64,000 bases of DNA, taken from positions 62,001-126,000 of the forward strand of contig CAJQRC010000010.1 in NCBI GenBank assembly GCA_905480645.1, given 5' to 3'. The position numbers and the translations under genes were made by a program. The DNA is from an uncultured Tateyamaria sp. GTDB taxonomy: Bacteria; Pseudomonadota; Alphaproteobacteria; Rhodobacterales; Rhodobacteraceae. Each line of letters starts with the position of its first letter. Positions within the stretch are counted from its first letter, which is position 1. Below are positions 43,471-53,035 of this stretch, piece by piece. The notes beneath the pieces are model-generated. The model saw only the letters and a program-made list of their open reading frames with translations. It searched no databases and was not told the DNA's origin.

Positions 43471-45945
43471 CTAGTTTCCTGACATCACTGCGGGTAGCCA
43501 AAGCACTAATTGGGGAAAAATAAACAGAAGGATGAGACCCAATAGCTGAACCAACATGAATTGCATCATGCCCAGATAAATATCCTTGAGATCCCAATTG
43601 GGGACGACACCTTTTAGGAAGTATGCTGACAGGGCGACCGGTGGCGACAACCAAGCTGTTTGTAAGTTTACTGCAACTAAAATGCCAAACCAAACCATGA
43701 GGTCGTACCTCTCCAGACCATATACATCCAAAGATTCCACAGTTGGCAGAAGAATAGGCACAACAATTAATACGATTGGAACCCATTCCAGTGGCCACCC
43801 GAGTAGAAAAATGAGTGCCATCACGATGATCAAAATTAAGTAGGGGGATAAATCTAAACCCAAGAGCATCTCTGTCATCATCTTGGGGGTTCCAAGCGCA
43901 CTGAATTCAGCGCCAAAAAAGTTTGATGCTGCTACAAGAAACATGATAAGCACAGTAATTTCTAGGGCTTTAATTAAGCTGTCAAAAAAGTTTGGAATAG
44001 TAAATTTTCGATAACCAATTGATAGTAAAATAGCTCCAAATGCACCCATTGCCGCTGCTTCAGCAGGTGTTGCAAATCCAAGTAATATTGACCCTAAGGC
44101 AAAAGAAATAAGAATTGTAGGTGGCATTAGACCAGCAAAAAATTCATTCCAAAGGTCAGAAAAATAAAAATCTTCTTCTGTTCCAGAGTAATAAATAGGC
44201 TTTCCAAGATACGCCAGAAACATAGTGAACACACCAAATATGATCGACCAGATTGGTAAACCACCATGGTCACCAATATTTGCAAATATTAAGTAGAGGT
44301 GGAATAAAACTACAACTGGTAATGCCACCCTAAGAACTGAAAGTTTTTTATAAGCTAAATATGAAATTGCCATGGCAATGCCCAAAACTATCAGACCTCC
44401 AAATGGGACGATGCCACCAAATGTACCGCTTAAGCTTAAGCCAAAAATACGACAGATTGTTAAAATACCTAAACATATTAAAGCCACTTCGGCACCGTAA
44501 AAACCTGATGTTTCGGGTTGGTCTTCTTCACCCAGAATTGGACCTAATTCTGGGTTTAGCCAGCATCGGCCAAGAGTGTAGATCAAATATAGTGACGCCA
44601 AGAGTGCGCCAGGGATGAAAGCTCCACGAAAAAGATCCAACGTAGATACTTCTAGTACTGGACCCATTACAATTAGCATAATCGAAGGTGGAATTAAGAT
44701 CCCCAACGTGCCTCCCGCAGTTATAGTTCCAGCTGCGAGCTGCACATTGTAGCCTGAACGGGTCATGGTTGCGCCGGCCATAATCCCAAGAAGGGTCACG
44801 GATGCCCCGACGATCCCTGTTGCAGCAGCAAAGATTGTTGAGACTATTAAAACTGCAATAAAAAGAGAGCCGCGCACTCGAGCCATAATCATTTGGATCG
44901 AAGCAAACAGACGCTCCATTAAGCCTGCCGCCTCCATCACGATCCCCATAAGAACAAATAAAGGTACCGCCATAAGTTGATCGTTGAGCATTGTTGAATT
45001 TGTATTCAAAGTCATAAGGAGAGTAGTCAATTTAAAGTTAGCCCCCCAAATACCAAAAACGAAAGCAAGAAAGATTAATGTGAACGAAATTGGGAAGCCT
45101 ATAAAAATAACGAAAAGCATCGCAGCTAGCATAATCAAACCAATGGTAGGTTTGGACATGCTAGGTTGTGCTTTCATCAGATCGGTGAACCACTCACCAC
45201 CTGGTACAAGGTTGGGTGTAAAAATTGCGAGAATGAGCCAAATAAGCGCAATCAAATAGATAGGTAAGATCTTAATGAACCACTGTTCACGCTCTTTACC
45301 CATCTTGTGAAAGGCTCGAAATATTTCTGGCACGCCTTGTAGCGTTAAAAGAATTCCGCCTACTGGCATAGCCAAACGCGCCGGCCACAAAACTGGTCCC
45401 CAAGCGCTATCTATTTGCATGGTCTCACCTGTTGAGAATGCAAGCCACCAAAATTGACTGGCTACCACAGTGAAAAAAATCATTGATGGTATGAAAAATA
45501 AAAGATAGAGAGTCGCATCTACTGTTGCTTGCGTCTTATTTGTCCAGCCCCTGTACAGAAAATCTGCGCGGATATGTACACCACGCATGAGGCCGTAACC
45601 TGCGGCCGCCATAAACAATACGCCTGCTATCATTCTGCTTGAATCGTAGACCCAAAGAGTGGGGCCAAGCCCCAAAGAGCGTGCAAAATCTTCAAAACCT
45701 GCATTGGCCAAAATCGAAAATGAGTTGCGTGAGATAACTTCAAAAACTACCACTGCAATCAGAGGTACCATTAGGAGTGCGATAATTTGGCCAGCACGGT
45801 AGTTGATCAAATCAATTACTGCGGTGATTGGACGTTGCCACGCCGTCATGTCTTTGGGAGTTTCGCCAGGTGCCTCGGTTCGTCTTTCTGCGATTAGCTC
45901 GTCTGCGATCTCAAGCTCATCTGGATTGACTTCATCTGCGGCCAT
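43471..45945 (-). CDS. TRAP transporter, fused DctQ-DctM membrane protein
   Basis: Single 824-residue polypeptide joining the small and large TRAP membrane subunits. The DctQ part (about 40-225) has four helices, with the AGYGLMRGVHIRADFLY segment. After a linker around residues 245-270 the DctM part follows, with GFPISFTLIFLAFVFGIWG, the repeated ATGIVGASVTLLGIMAG and GGTLGILIPPSIMLI segments. TRAP transporters import organic acids or sulfonates using an ion gradient and a periplasmic binding protein, encoded just upstream. Fused forms are known but less common than separate genes. Confidence 0.92.
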   Translation of the reverse strand: MAADEVNPDELEIADELIAERRTEAPGETPKDMTAWQRPITAVIDLINYRAGQIIALLMVPLIAVVVFEVISRNSFSILANAGFEDFARSLGLGPTLWVYDSSRMIAGVLFMAAAGYGLMRGVHIRADFLYRGWTNKTQATVDATLYLLFFIPSMIFFTVVASQFWWLAFSTGETMQIDSAWGPVLWPARLAMPVGGILLTLQGVPEIFRAFHKMGKEREQWFIKILPIYLIALIWLILAIFTPNLVPGGEWFTDLMKAQPSMSKPTIGLIMLAAMLFVIFIGFPISFTLIFLAFVFGIWGANFKLTTLLMTLNTNSTMLNDQLMAVPLFVLMGIVMEAAGLMERLFASIQMIMARVRGSLFIAVLIVSTIFAAATGIVGASVTLLGIMAGATMTRSGYNVQLAAGTITAGGTLGILIPPSIMLIVMGPVLEVSTLDLFRGAFIPGALLASLYLIYTLGRCWLNPELGPILGEEDQPETSGFYGAEVALICLGILTICRIFGLSLSGTFGGIVPFGGLIVLGIAMAISYLAYKKLSVLRVALPVVVLFHLYLIFANIGDHGGLPIWSIIFGVFTMFLAYLGKPIYYSGTEEDFYFSDLWNEFFAGLMPPTILISFALGSILLGFATPAEAAAMGAFGAILLSIGYRKFTIPNFFDSLIKALEITVLIMFLVAASNFFGAEFSALGTPKMMTEMLLGLDLSPYLILIIVMALIFLLGWPLEWVPIVLIVVPILLPTVESLDVYGLERYDLMVWFGILVAVNLQTAWLSPPVALSAYFLKGVVPNWDLKDIYLGMMQFMLVQLLGLILLFIFPQLVLWLPAVMSGN

Positions 45946-45964
45946 TCCTGTTCTCCCTATCTTT

Positions 45965-46044
45965 GAAGCCCTTAGGGGCTTTCATTTTTGGAAAAGGCAT
46001 TTGCCCTTGCCAAAAATGAAGTGCGGAGCCATATGGCTCCGCAC
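45965..46044 (-). repeat. Three hairpins between dctP and dctQM
   Basis: Consecutive inverted repeats lie in 109 bases between the binding-protein gene and the membrane gene. They are GTGCGGAGCC/GGCTCCGCAC (46021-46044, 10-bp arms), TTCATTTTTGG/CCAAAAATGAA (45981-45991 and 46010-46020, 11-bp arms) and AAGCCC/GGGGCTT (45967-45981, overlapping the second). They probably stabilise the dctP message or reduce readthrough so that the binding protein is made in excess. Confidence 0.7.
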
Positions 46045-46054
46045 AAAACTTAAC

Positions 46055-47149
46055 TTACTTCAGTGAGTCTGCATGAGCTTTACCCAGTGCTGCGTTTGAG
46101 GCCTGTGCACCTGCCCAGAATGGGACTGCAATATCAGCAAAGTCTTTTTGTGACTGCCAAACTTCTGCAAAGAACTCATTTTCATCTGCAGCTGCCTGAA
46201 GCGCATTCTTGGCAGCAGCCATATACTCTGTGAAATAGTCTGCTGGCGTATCTTCAAGGATTACACCGTGATTATCGGTTAAGTCTTTCAGTGCCTTACC
46301 GTTTTCGTAAATGCGGTAAGACATTGATTTTGAGAGTGAAGCGTTTGCTGCAACTTCCAGTGCTTTCTTTTCAACATCTGTAAGACCATTATAGAAGTCT
46401 AGATTGACATACATATCAGCGTTCACGACTACTTGGTGTAAGCCTTGCAAGTAGTAGTGCTTTAGAACTTTCTGAAAGCCAAAGACTGAGTCTGGTTTGG
46501 GACAGCACCACTCAGCTGCGTCGATTGTGCCTTTTTCTAATGCCGGTAGAATATCACCACCACCCATCGCAACAGCAGGAACACCAATGTCAGCATAAGC
46601 TGCACCAACCATGCCTGGAGGTGCACGGAAACGCATCTGACGGAAATCATCCATTGATTTGATTGGCCTTGGGAACCAGCCTAGCGCTTCAGGGCCTACA
46701 GGTTGCAGCATGAAGCCTTTAACATTGACACCCATTTCTTCCCACAGACGATCGTACAACTCTTTTCCGCCTCCGTACTGAAACCAGCTCAAGAATGCTA
46801 TATTGTCAATGCCAACGCCCGCACCCGCAACAGGTGCGCCAAAAAGGTTTGCTGCAACATGTTTACCACCCCAATAGTGTGTCCAAGCCATACCACCTTC
46901 AACTAGGCCGGCATCGACTGCGTCCATGATATCACGAGGTCCAACAACGGCGCCAGCTGGCAATAACTCGATTGTCAGAGAACCATTTGTTAATGCGGCA
47001 ACATCTTTACCAAAGTCCTGAAGCATGAAGCTTTCATCAGCGGAGGCTGGAAGTACCGACTGAACCCGTAGTACTTTTTCAGCAAATGCTGCTGATGTTG
47101 TAAGAGCCAGTGCTGTTGCACCAACTGCTAAATGTTTTAGTTTGAACAT
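46055..47149 (-). CDS. TRAP transporter substrate-binding protein (DctP family)
   Basis: Periplasmic binding protein of 364 residues. A Sec signal peptide covers about residues 1-23 (KHLAVGATALALTTSAAFA). The mature part carries VQSVLPASADESFMLQDFG and the ligand-contacting arginine region RQMRFRAPPGM, then PALEKGTIDAAEW. It resembles the TakP/DctP group that binds oxo and hydroxy acids; the substrate here may be a sulfonate such as DHPS. AGGGAGG precedes the ATG. It heads an operon running to 39352. Confidence 0.9.
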   Translation of the reverse strand: MFKLKHLAVGATALALTTSAAFAEKVLRVQSVLPASADESFMLQDFGKDVAALTNGSLTIELLPAGAVVGPRDIMDAVDAGLVEGGMAWTHYWGGKHVAANLFGAPVAGAGVGIDNIAFLSWFQYGGGKELYDRLWEEMGVNVKGFMLQPVGPEALGWFPRPIKSMDDFRQMRFRAPPGMVGAAYADIGVPAVAMGGGDILPALEKGTIDAAEWCCPKPDSVFGFQKVLKHYYLQGLHQVVVNADMYVNLDFYNGLTDVEKKALEVAANASLSKSMSYRIYENGKALKDLTDNHGVILEDTPADYFTEYMAAAKNALQAAADENEFFAEVWQSQKDFADIAVPFWAGAQASNAALGKAHADSLK

Positions 47150-47294
47150 AAGTGTTCCTCCCTACTATTTTTGCCCTCAAAGTCTGTTTGATTTACTGCC
47201 GAAGGCGAAGGCACCAACCTGGCAGTGTTCCGTCGTTTACCAAAGGGATGATCTGGTCCGTTTAGTAAGAAATAGATCATTTTAAATTGCATAA

Positions 47295-48896
47295 TCATTC
47301 TGTTGCGTCCTCGAGAACAAGTGCGCTGGCCTTTTCTCCAATCATGATCGCTGGCGCATTGGTATTGCCACTCACAATTTGAGGCATAATAGACGCATCG
47401 GCCACGCGAAGTCCCCTTACTCCTTTAACGCGCAACTTGGGGTCAAGAACTGCCATAGGGTCGATGCCCATTTTGCATGTTCCTGTTGGATGATAAATCG
47501 TAGCCATAGAGCTCCGTGCCCAATTCAGCGTAGCATCTTCGTCATCAAGTGCCACGTGAGCGCCGGGCGCGTACTCTTCTGTGATGTGTGATTTAAGTGG
47601 CTCAGTCTGAGCAATTTTGCGAGCTATCTGAATACCTTTTACAACTGTTCTGCAATCAGTTTCGGTTGCTAGGTAGTTCGGGTAGATGGCAGGGTGGTCA
47701 TCTATTTTCGCTGAGACTAATGCTAGATGTCCTGTGCTTTCGGGGCGGAGTTGTAAGACGGATGCTGTAAATGCAGAAAATTTATGTGGTCCATCTGCCG
47801 GTTTATCCGCGCTCCAAGGTTGAATATGGAATTGAATATCTGGTGTTTCAAGATGCTTTTCTGTTTTTAAAAAACCTGTACCAAGGCTTGCTGCCATAGT
47901 CATGGGGCCACGTTGGGTAAGCAGATATTGAAGGCCAATTATCGCTTGCTTGACTTTGTTGTTTGTCTCGACATTGATTGTGCTCAAATTAGTTTTGAAT
48001 ACTGGTCGAGCCTGCAAATGATCCTGAAGATTTTTTCCTACACCTTTGAGATTAACTTTGACTTCGACGCCATGTGATTTAAGGTCCTCTCCGTCTCCAA
48101 TGCCTGAAAGCATTAGAATTTGTGGCGATCCAATGGCTCCAGCGCACAAAATTACTTCGCAGCTTGCTTTTAATTCTTTCATCTGACCTTTGTGGCGGGC
48201 TCTTACCCCCACTGCGCGCCCATTTTCTATTAAGACTTTTTCGGTTTGTATATTGGTGATTACATGAAGGTTTTTTCGTCTACGGTTAGGTCGCAGATAG
48301 GCTACTGCAGATGAACACCGTCGACCACCTTTCATAGTTAGCTGGAAGTGGCCTACACCTTCTTGGTCTTTGCCGTTGTAATCTGGATTATGATTATAGC
48401 CAGCATTAATGGCTGCATCTACCCAAGTATCAACAATATCTCTCTTTAATCGTGAATGCTGAACCGATAAGGGGCCATTTTTCCCCCTCAGGCCTGAAGT
48501 ATCATCGCTTTCCCAGCTTTCTGATTTCTTGAAATATGGTAACACACCATCCCAACCCCAGCCTGTGCAACCCATTTGTGCCCAACCGTTATAGTCTTCA
48601 GCTTGTCCGCGTACATATAAAAGTCCGTTTATGGAGCTCGATCCACCTAAGACGCGGCCTCGTGGCCATGGTATTGAACGGCCAGCGATACCTGGGTCGG
48701 CTTGAGTTTTATACTGCCAGTCACTGCGAGGGTTGTCCATTGTACGAAAGTATCCAACCGGAATGTGAATCCATGGGCTTCGATCTTTTGGTCCTGCTTC
48801 AAGTAGTGCAACAGAATACGTCCCGCTTTCGGAAAGACGCGCTGCAAGTGCACACCCCGCGGAACCTGCGCCAACTACAATGAAGTCAAAATCCAT
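47295..48896 (-). CDS. GMC-family oxidoreductase (choline dehydrogenase-like)
   Basis: FAD-dependent alcohol dehydrogenase of 533 residues. The dinucleotide motif VVGAGSAGCALAARLSE (6-22) is followed by RGRVLGGSSSINGLLYVRG, the first GMC signature, and GAIGSPQILMLSGIG, the second. The catalytic histidine region is TIYHPTGTCKMG and the closing region is SGNTNAPAIMIGEKA. Choline, polyethylene glycol or another primary alcohol could be the substrate. It lies 145 bases upstream of dctP on the same strand and is divergent from the IclR regulator, so it likely belongs to this catabolic locus. Confidence 0.9.
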   Translation of the reverse strand: MDFDFIVVGAGSAGCALAARLSESGTYSVALLEAGPKDRSPWIHIPVGYFRTMDNPRSDWQYKTQADPGIAGRSIPWPRGRVLGGSSSINGLLYVRGQAEDYNGWAQMGCTGWGWDGVLPYFKKSESWESDDTSGLRGKNGPLSVQHSRLKRDIVDTWVDAAINAGYNHNPDYNGKDQEGVGHFQLTMKGGRRCSSAVAYLRPNRRRKNLHVITNIQTEKVLIENGRAVGVRARHKGQMKELKASCEVILCAGAIGSPQILMLSGIGDGEDLKSHGVEVKVNLKGVGKNLQDHLQARPVFKTNLSTINVETNNKVKQAIIGLQYLLTQRGPMTMAASLGTGFLKTEKHLETPDIQFHIQPWSADKPADGPHKFSAFTASVLQLRPESTGHLALVSAKIDDHPAIYPNYLATETDCRTVVKGIQIARKIAQTEPLKSHITEEYAPGAHVALDDEDATLNWARSSMATIYHPTGTCKMGIDPMAVLDPKLRVKGVRGLRVADASIMPQIVSGNTNAPAIMIGEKASALVLEDATE

Positions 48897-49005
48897 ACTT
48901 TTCCACCAAAACGCAAATAATGGGACTTTTCGTCTCGTTTTCTGTGAAATTTAATATAAAGTGATTCGCAATCAACACACCAATCTTTTTTTAAGGGTAT
49001 CGGAA

Positions 49006-49770
49006 ATGGCTTCGAAAGATAGAATTCCATCAAACCTCCGAGCACTACTTATTCTTGAAGTTTTGGGACGAAGTGACCACGCAATGACTGCTACTGAAAT
49101 CAGCCATGCGCTCTGTCTTCCTAAACAAACTGTTCACCGTCTTTGCACTACGCTCACGGAGAATGGGTTCATCTCGCGGGTCTTGAGCTCAAAAAAATAT
49201 CAGGTTGCAAGGAGATTGCGTGAACTTGGTTCAGGTCTTCTGCATAACTCTAGAGGTCATATAGCCCGACGACAGATTTTGAAAGATTTGGCCAATGAAG
49301 TAGGCGAAACTGTTAACTTTGTGGTTCCTGAAGACGATGGCATGCGATATCTTGATAGAGTCGAAACAGATTGGGCTTTTCGTATCCAATTGCCTATTGG
49401 AACTAATGTTCCATTTCACTGTACCGCGAGCGGCAAATGCTTTCTTGCCAGTCTGCCACTGCAAAAACGGCGCAGCTTTGTTAATAATTTGAATTTTGAG
49501 CAAAGGACCGAGCAAACGCACACATCAACCGAAACCTTACTAGAGGAGTTAGCGCAAATCCGGAAACTGCAATACTCTTTAGATCGAGAAGAATTATTTG
49601 ATGGAATGATCGCTTTATCCGTACCAATTACGGATAAGACAGGACGTTTTGTTGCAGCAATTGCAATGCATGGCCCAACTCAAAGGCTTTCGATAGACTT
49701 GTTGGTATCTCAGGTGGACCTAATTAAAAATGCAGGAAAAAGGCTAAGTAAAGAGCTTTTCTTCGATTAA
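49006..49770 (+). CDS. IclR-family regulator of the catabolic locus
   Basis: Transcriptional regulator of 254 residues: winged helix about 10-75 (TATEISHALCLPKQTVHRLC) and IclR effector domain about 85-250 (GETVNFVVPEDDGMRYLDRV, PFHCTASGKCFLA). IclR proteins respond to small aromatic or organic acids. It is divergent from the GMC gene, with 109 bases between the starts, and probably controls that gene and the TRAP operon. The ATG at 49006 fits family length; an upstream in-frame GTG at 48961 would add 15 residues. Confidence 0.88.
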   Translation: MASKDRIPSNLRALLILEVLGRSDHAMTATEISHALCLPKQTVHRLCTTLTENGFISRVLSSKKYQVARRLRELGSGLLHNSRGHIARRQILKDLANEVGETVNFVVPEDDGMRYLDRVETDWAFRIQLPIGTNVPFHCTASGKCFLASLPLQKRRSFVNNLNFEQRTEQTHTSTETLLEELAQIRKLQYSLDREELFDGMIALSVPITDKTGRFVAAIAMHGPTQRLSIDLLVSQVDLIKNAGKRLSKELFFD

Positions 49771-49911
49771 AATATTTTAGACTAAAATTTAGATTTATTT
49801 ATTGTCTGGATATAGGCTCAGACGGTTCGCTAAATAAAATATCACCAGATAATAATAAAGATAATTGAAAAAACCGATATTATTTTACCAGTTAGGCTTT
49901 CTGAAAGTTTC

Positions 49912-50505
49912 TCATAATACCTTTCTGGATTTAAGGGCAGCTGTAATTGTTCCGTCATCTAGGTAATCAAGTTCGCCGCCAATCGGCACTCCCTGTGCAA
50001 GCGATGTTAGGCAAACCAGACCTTCCAATTGATCGGCAATATAATGGCAAGTAGTTTGTCCATCGATTGTTGCATTCAGCGCCAGAATTACCTCACGGAC
50101 ATTTTCGGTTTTTACTCGATCAATCAATTGTGGGATGCGTAATTCTGTAGGGCCTATTGCATCTAAAGCTGATAGAGTTCCACCCAAGACATGGTAGCGT
50201 CCTTTGAATGATCCAGAGCGTTCCATAGCCCAAAGGTCTGACACATCTTCTACTATGCATAGCTCCCCATTTTTGCGTTTTTCAGAAACACAAATATCAC
50301 ATATGTTTGCCGTACCAATGTTGCCACAGTTAAGGCATTCACGAACTGTGCTTGCCACTGTTTGCATCAAGTCTGCCAGCGGTGCCAGCAACAGAGCGCG
50401 CTTGCGTACCAAGTGAAGTACTGCGCGCCGGGCTGACCGAGGTCCGAGGCCAGGAAGCTTGGCCATAATCTCTATAAGGTTGTCAATATCGCGTGTACTG
50501 CTCAA
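49912..50505 (-). CDS. recR: Recombination protein RecR
   Basis: Acts with RecF and RecO to load RecA on gapped DNA; 197 residues, full length. The N-terminal helix-hairpin-helix is [16 protein letters not shown]; the zinc finger cysteines are CLNCGN and CDIC; the TOPRIM domain has [13 protein letters not shown] and the C-terminus [19 protein letters not shown]. It is the last gene of the dnaX-ybaB-recR run, 72 bases after ybaB. Confidence 0.97.
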   Translation of the reverse strand: MSSTRDIDNLIEIMAKLPGLGPRSARRAVLHLVRKRALLLAPLADLMQTVASTVRECLNCGNIGTANICDICVSEKRKNGELCIVEDVSDLWAMERSGSFKGRYHVLGGTLSALDAIGPTELRIPQLIDRVKTENVREVILALNATIDGQTTCHYIADQLEGLVCLTSLAQGVPIGGELDYLDDGTITAALKSRKVL

Positions 50506-50577
50506 ATGATTGTCCGATGTTTGGCTGGAGCAAGTCTCCTGTGGAGCATGCTAAAGTTCTAATTTTATGCTGCTTTA

Positions 50578-50922
50578 TTAAAAAGGCAGCTTCATTCCTG
50601 CTGGTAAGCCAAGACCTTCAGTTAATTTGCCCATTTCCTCTTGAGCTTTCTCAGTTGCTTTGATTTGTGCGTCTTTGACGGCTGCAAGGATAAGATCTTC
50701 AACCACTTCTTTATCGTCTCCATTGAAAATAGATGGATCAATTTCTAATGCTGTCAGTTCACCTTTGGCCGTGGCGGTGGCCTTGACCAGTCCCGCACCA
50801 CTTTGACCTGTGACTGTAAAGTTTTGCAGCCCATCTTGCATCTCTGCCATTTTATTCTGCATTTCTTGAGCTTTTTTCATCATTCCAGCCATATCACCGA
50901 GCCCACCTAATCCTTTAAGCAT
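50578..50922 (-). CDS. YbaB/EbfC family nucleoid-associated protein
   Basis: DNA-binding homodimer of 114 residues. The family core is MAGMMKKAQEMQNKMAEMQ then ATATAKGELTALEIDPSIF and the Gly/Pro-rich C-terminus GLGLPAGMKLPF. GGAGAG lies ahead of the ATG at 50922; a longer frame upstream is not typical. Its conserved neighbours are recR and dnaX, but here a broken small gene separates it from dnaX. Confidence 0.95.
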   Translation of the reverse strand: MLKGLGGLGDMAGMMKKAQEMQNKMAEMQDGLQNFTVTGQSGAGLVKATATAKGELTALEIDPSIFNGDDKEVVEDLILAAVKDAQIKATEKAQEEMGKLTEGLGLPAGMKLPF

Positions 50923-50939
50923 AAAATTCTCTCCAATTT

Positions 50940-51299
50940 TCAGGCCCCATGATTGTGCGGGGCGGTATAAAGTTTTGTTAAGATACATATTGCAGCCACA
51001 GCGGCGATGAACAAGGTCGGTGAGCCAACACATCCGTCAGTCATAGCTGATACGCGTGTGCCTGCTAAATCCATCACTGCCTGCACCGAAACCACAATTG
51101 TTCAAAGGATTACCGTTGCAACACCACCGCATTGGCTTTTTAATCTTATGACGATTAGGGTTAATGCAATAAGTACTAAGACTAAAGGTGATGATGTGAG
51201 TTTAATGGCTTCATCAAGGCCGGATACTTGAACACCGTCCCAATTTGGACGCCGCAAGGCACATGAATCACCCTGTACAGTCCCAGAAAGTGTCGGAAT
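50940..51299 (-). pseudogene. Broken small membrane-protein gene between dnaX and ybaB
   Basis: On the minus strand a 120-codon frame runs from 51299 to a stop at 50940, interrupted only by TGA at 51104-51102 (codon 66). The first part reads RRPNWDGVQVSGLDEAIKL, then a hydrophobic helix (LVLVLIALTLIVIRL); after the TGA come TIVVSVQAVMDLAGTRVSAM and a second helix (LFIAAVAAICIL). A GAGGAGG site overlapping the dnaX stop is spaced seven bases from codon 1, which is ATT instead of ATG. A tryptophan (TGG) at codon 66 would restore the frame. This looks like a once-functional two-helix protein gene, now inactivated; I do not recognise the family. Confidence 0.6.
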
Positions 51300-51301
51300 G
51301 A

Positions 51302-53035
51302 TTAATCCTCCTCAAATGGGTCCCATTCTTCGTCTACTTTCGGCAATGCTTCACAAAAAGCCTCATTAGCGATTTCTTGGGGCGTTCGGATATAGGTGAT
51401 TTTTGCTTTTGGGAAATATGTCAAAACAGCTTTTACCAGTAGATGATCTTTGGCTTGATTTCTGAGAATATTGTCTGTTGCATCGCGTTTTTCCGCTATT
51501 GTTTCGCCACCGCCCTCGTTTACCAACGTTACTGCCCAGCGGTTACCTGTCCATGTTTGTAGCCGTGCTCCCAATCGTTGAGAAAGATCTCTTGGCGCGC
51601 GCTCGGTGGGTACAAATTCGATACGTCCTGGCTGGTAGCTGGCTAGCCGCAGTGTTGTTTCCACTTCTACAAGTAATTTCACGTCACGGTTTATGCGGAT
51701 AAGTTCAAGCACATGTTCAAAACTCGGGTACTGTGCAAGCTCCTCAGCGTGGTCATAAGCCAGAGCAACTGTTTGCGCTGAAGTCTTGGAGTATGATTTT
51801 ATTGGTGTTCGTTCTTGATTTACATCATGGTTACTATCGGATTTAAATGCTGGTGCTGGTGCTATAGGCGTGTTTTTTGCTTGCAGTTTTCGGACTAACT
51901 CTTCTGGGCTGGGCAAGTCTGCTACATGTGTTAATCGGATTACGGCCATTTCAGCAGCCATCATTGTGTTGGGAGCTGTGGCAACCTCCTCAAGAGCTTT
52001 CAGTAACATTTGCCAAAGTCTGGTCAGTGCGCGCATAGGTAAAGCTTCAGCCATTTTCTGGCCTCTCTGGCGCTCATCTGTTGAAATCGTCGGATCTTCA
52101 GCGGTTTCTGGTGTTATTTTAACTACAGAAACCCAATGAGTAATTTCAGCTAAATCCCGAAGTACTGCAACCGGGTCTGCTCCATCGGCATATTGTCCAC
52201 CTAACTCATTTAGAGCACCGGCAGCGTTGCCTTTTAGAATCATATCAAACAAGTCTAGCACGCGGCCTCGATCTGCTAGACCTAGCATAACGCGAACTTG
52301 ATCAGCGGTTGTTTTACCTGCACCATGAGAAATTGCTTGATCTAGCAGAGACGTTGCATCGCGCGCGGACCCCTCTGCCGCGCGGATAATCAGCGCAAGT
52401 GCGTCATCGGCAATTTCTGCTTTCTCGCATCTTGCAATTTTGCGCAGCATCGTAATCATGTTTTCGGGTTCAATTCGGCGCAAGTCAAACCGTTGACACC
52501 GAGATAGTACTGTCACAGGAACTTTACGGATTTCTGTGGTAGCAAAAATGAATTTCACATGTTTGGGTGGCTCTTCAAGCGTTTTTAACAATGCATTAAA
52601 AGCGCTATTAGACAGCATGTGTACTTCGTCAATAATATAAATTTTGTATCGCGCAGTCGCTGCGCGATAATGCACGCCGTCGATAATCTCGCGAATGTCG
52701 TTAACTGACGTATTAGAGGCGGCATCCATCTCGAGCACGTCCACGTGCCTACCTGCCATAATTGCAATACAGTTTTCGCACTGGCCACACGGTTCTGTGG
52801 TTGGGCCGTCACTGCCATTTGGACCAATACAATTCATGCCCTTGGCAATAATTCGCGCTGTAGTTGTTTTACCGGTGCCGCGGATACCAGTCATAATGAA
52901 AGCTTGAGCTATACGATCCGCTTTGAACGCATTTTCTAACGTGCGGACCATGGCATCTTGGCCTATTAAGTCTGTAAAAGTCTCTGGCCGATATTTGCGT
53001 GCTAAAACCTGATAGTGTTGGGGTGCGTCAGACAT
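51302..53035 (-). CDS. dnaX: DNA polymerase III subunits gamma and tau
   Basis: Clamp-loader ATPase of 577 residues. Walker A is GIRGTGKTTTAR (about 50-61), the zinc-binding cysteines are in PCGQCENCIAI, Walker B/DEXX is YIIDEVHMLS and the SRC motif is VTVLSRCQRFDL. The C-terminal part after about 400 is tau-like and ends in an acidic tail EEWDPFEED. I looked for a slippery A run that would give gamma and did not find a clear one. The SRP RNA gene lies upstream. Confidence 0.97.
   Translation of the reverse strand: MSDAPQHYQVLARKYRPETFTDLIGQDAMVRTLENAFKADRIAQAFIMTGIRGTGKTTTARIIAKGMNCIGPNGSDGPTTEPCGQCENCIAIMAGRHVDVLEMDAASNTSVNDIREIIDGVHYRAATARYKIYIIDEVHMLSNSAFNALLKTLEEPPKHVKFIFATTEIRKVPVTVLSRCQRFDLRRIEPENMITMLRKIARCEKAEIADDALALIIRAAEGSARDATSLLDQAISHGAGKTTADQVRVMLGLADRGRVLDLFDMILKGNAAGALNELGGQYADGADPVAVLRDLAEITHWVSVVKITPETAEDPTISTDERQRGQKMAEALPMRALTRLWQMLLKALEEVATAPNTMMAAEMAVIRLTHVADLPSPEELVRKLQAKNTPIAPAPAFKSDSNHDVNQERTPIKSYSKTSAQTVALAYDHAEELAQYPSFEHVLELIRINRDVKLLVEVETTLRLASYQPGRIEFVPTERAPRDLSQRLGARLQTWTGNRWAVTLVNEGGGETIAEKRDATDNILRNQAKDHLLVKAVLTYFPKAKITYIRTPQEIANEAFCEALPKVDEEWDPFEED

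Noticed and set aside
51007-51231. Plus-strand open frame of 74 codons between ybaB and dnaX
   Set aside because: It is antisense to the broken membrane-protein gene, has no ribosome site and no family features.
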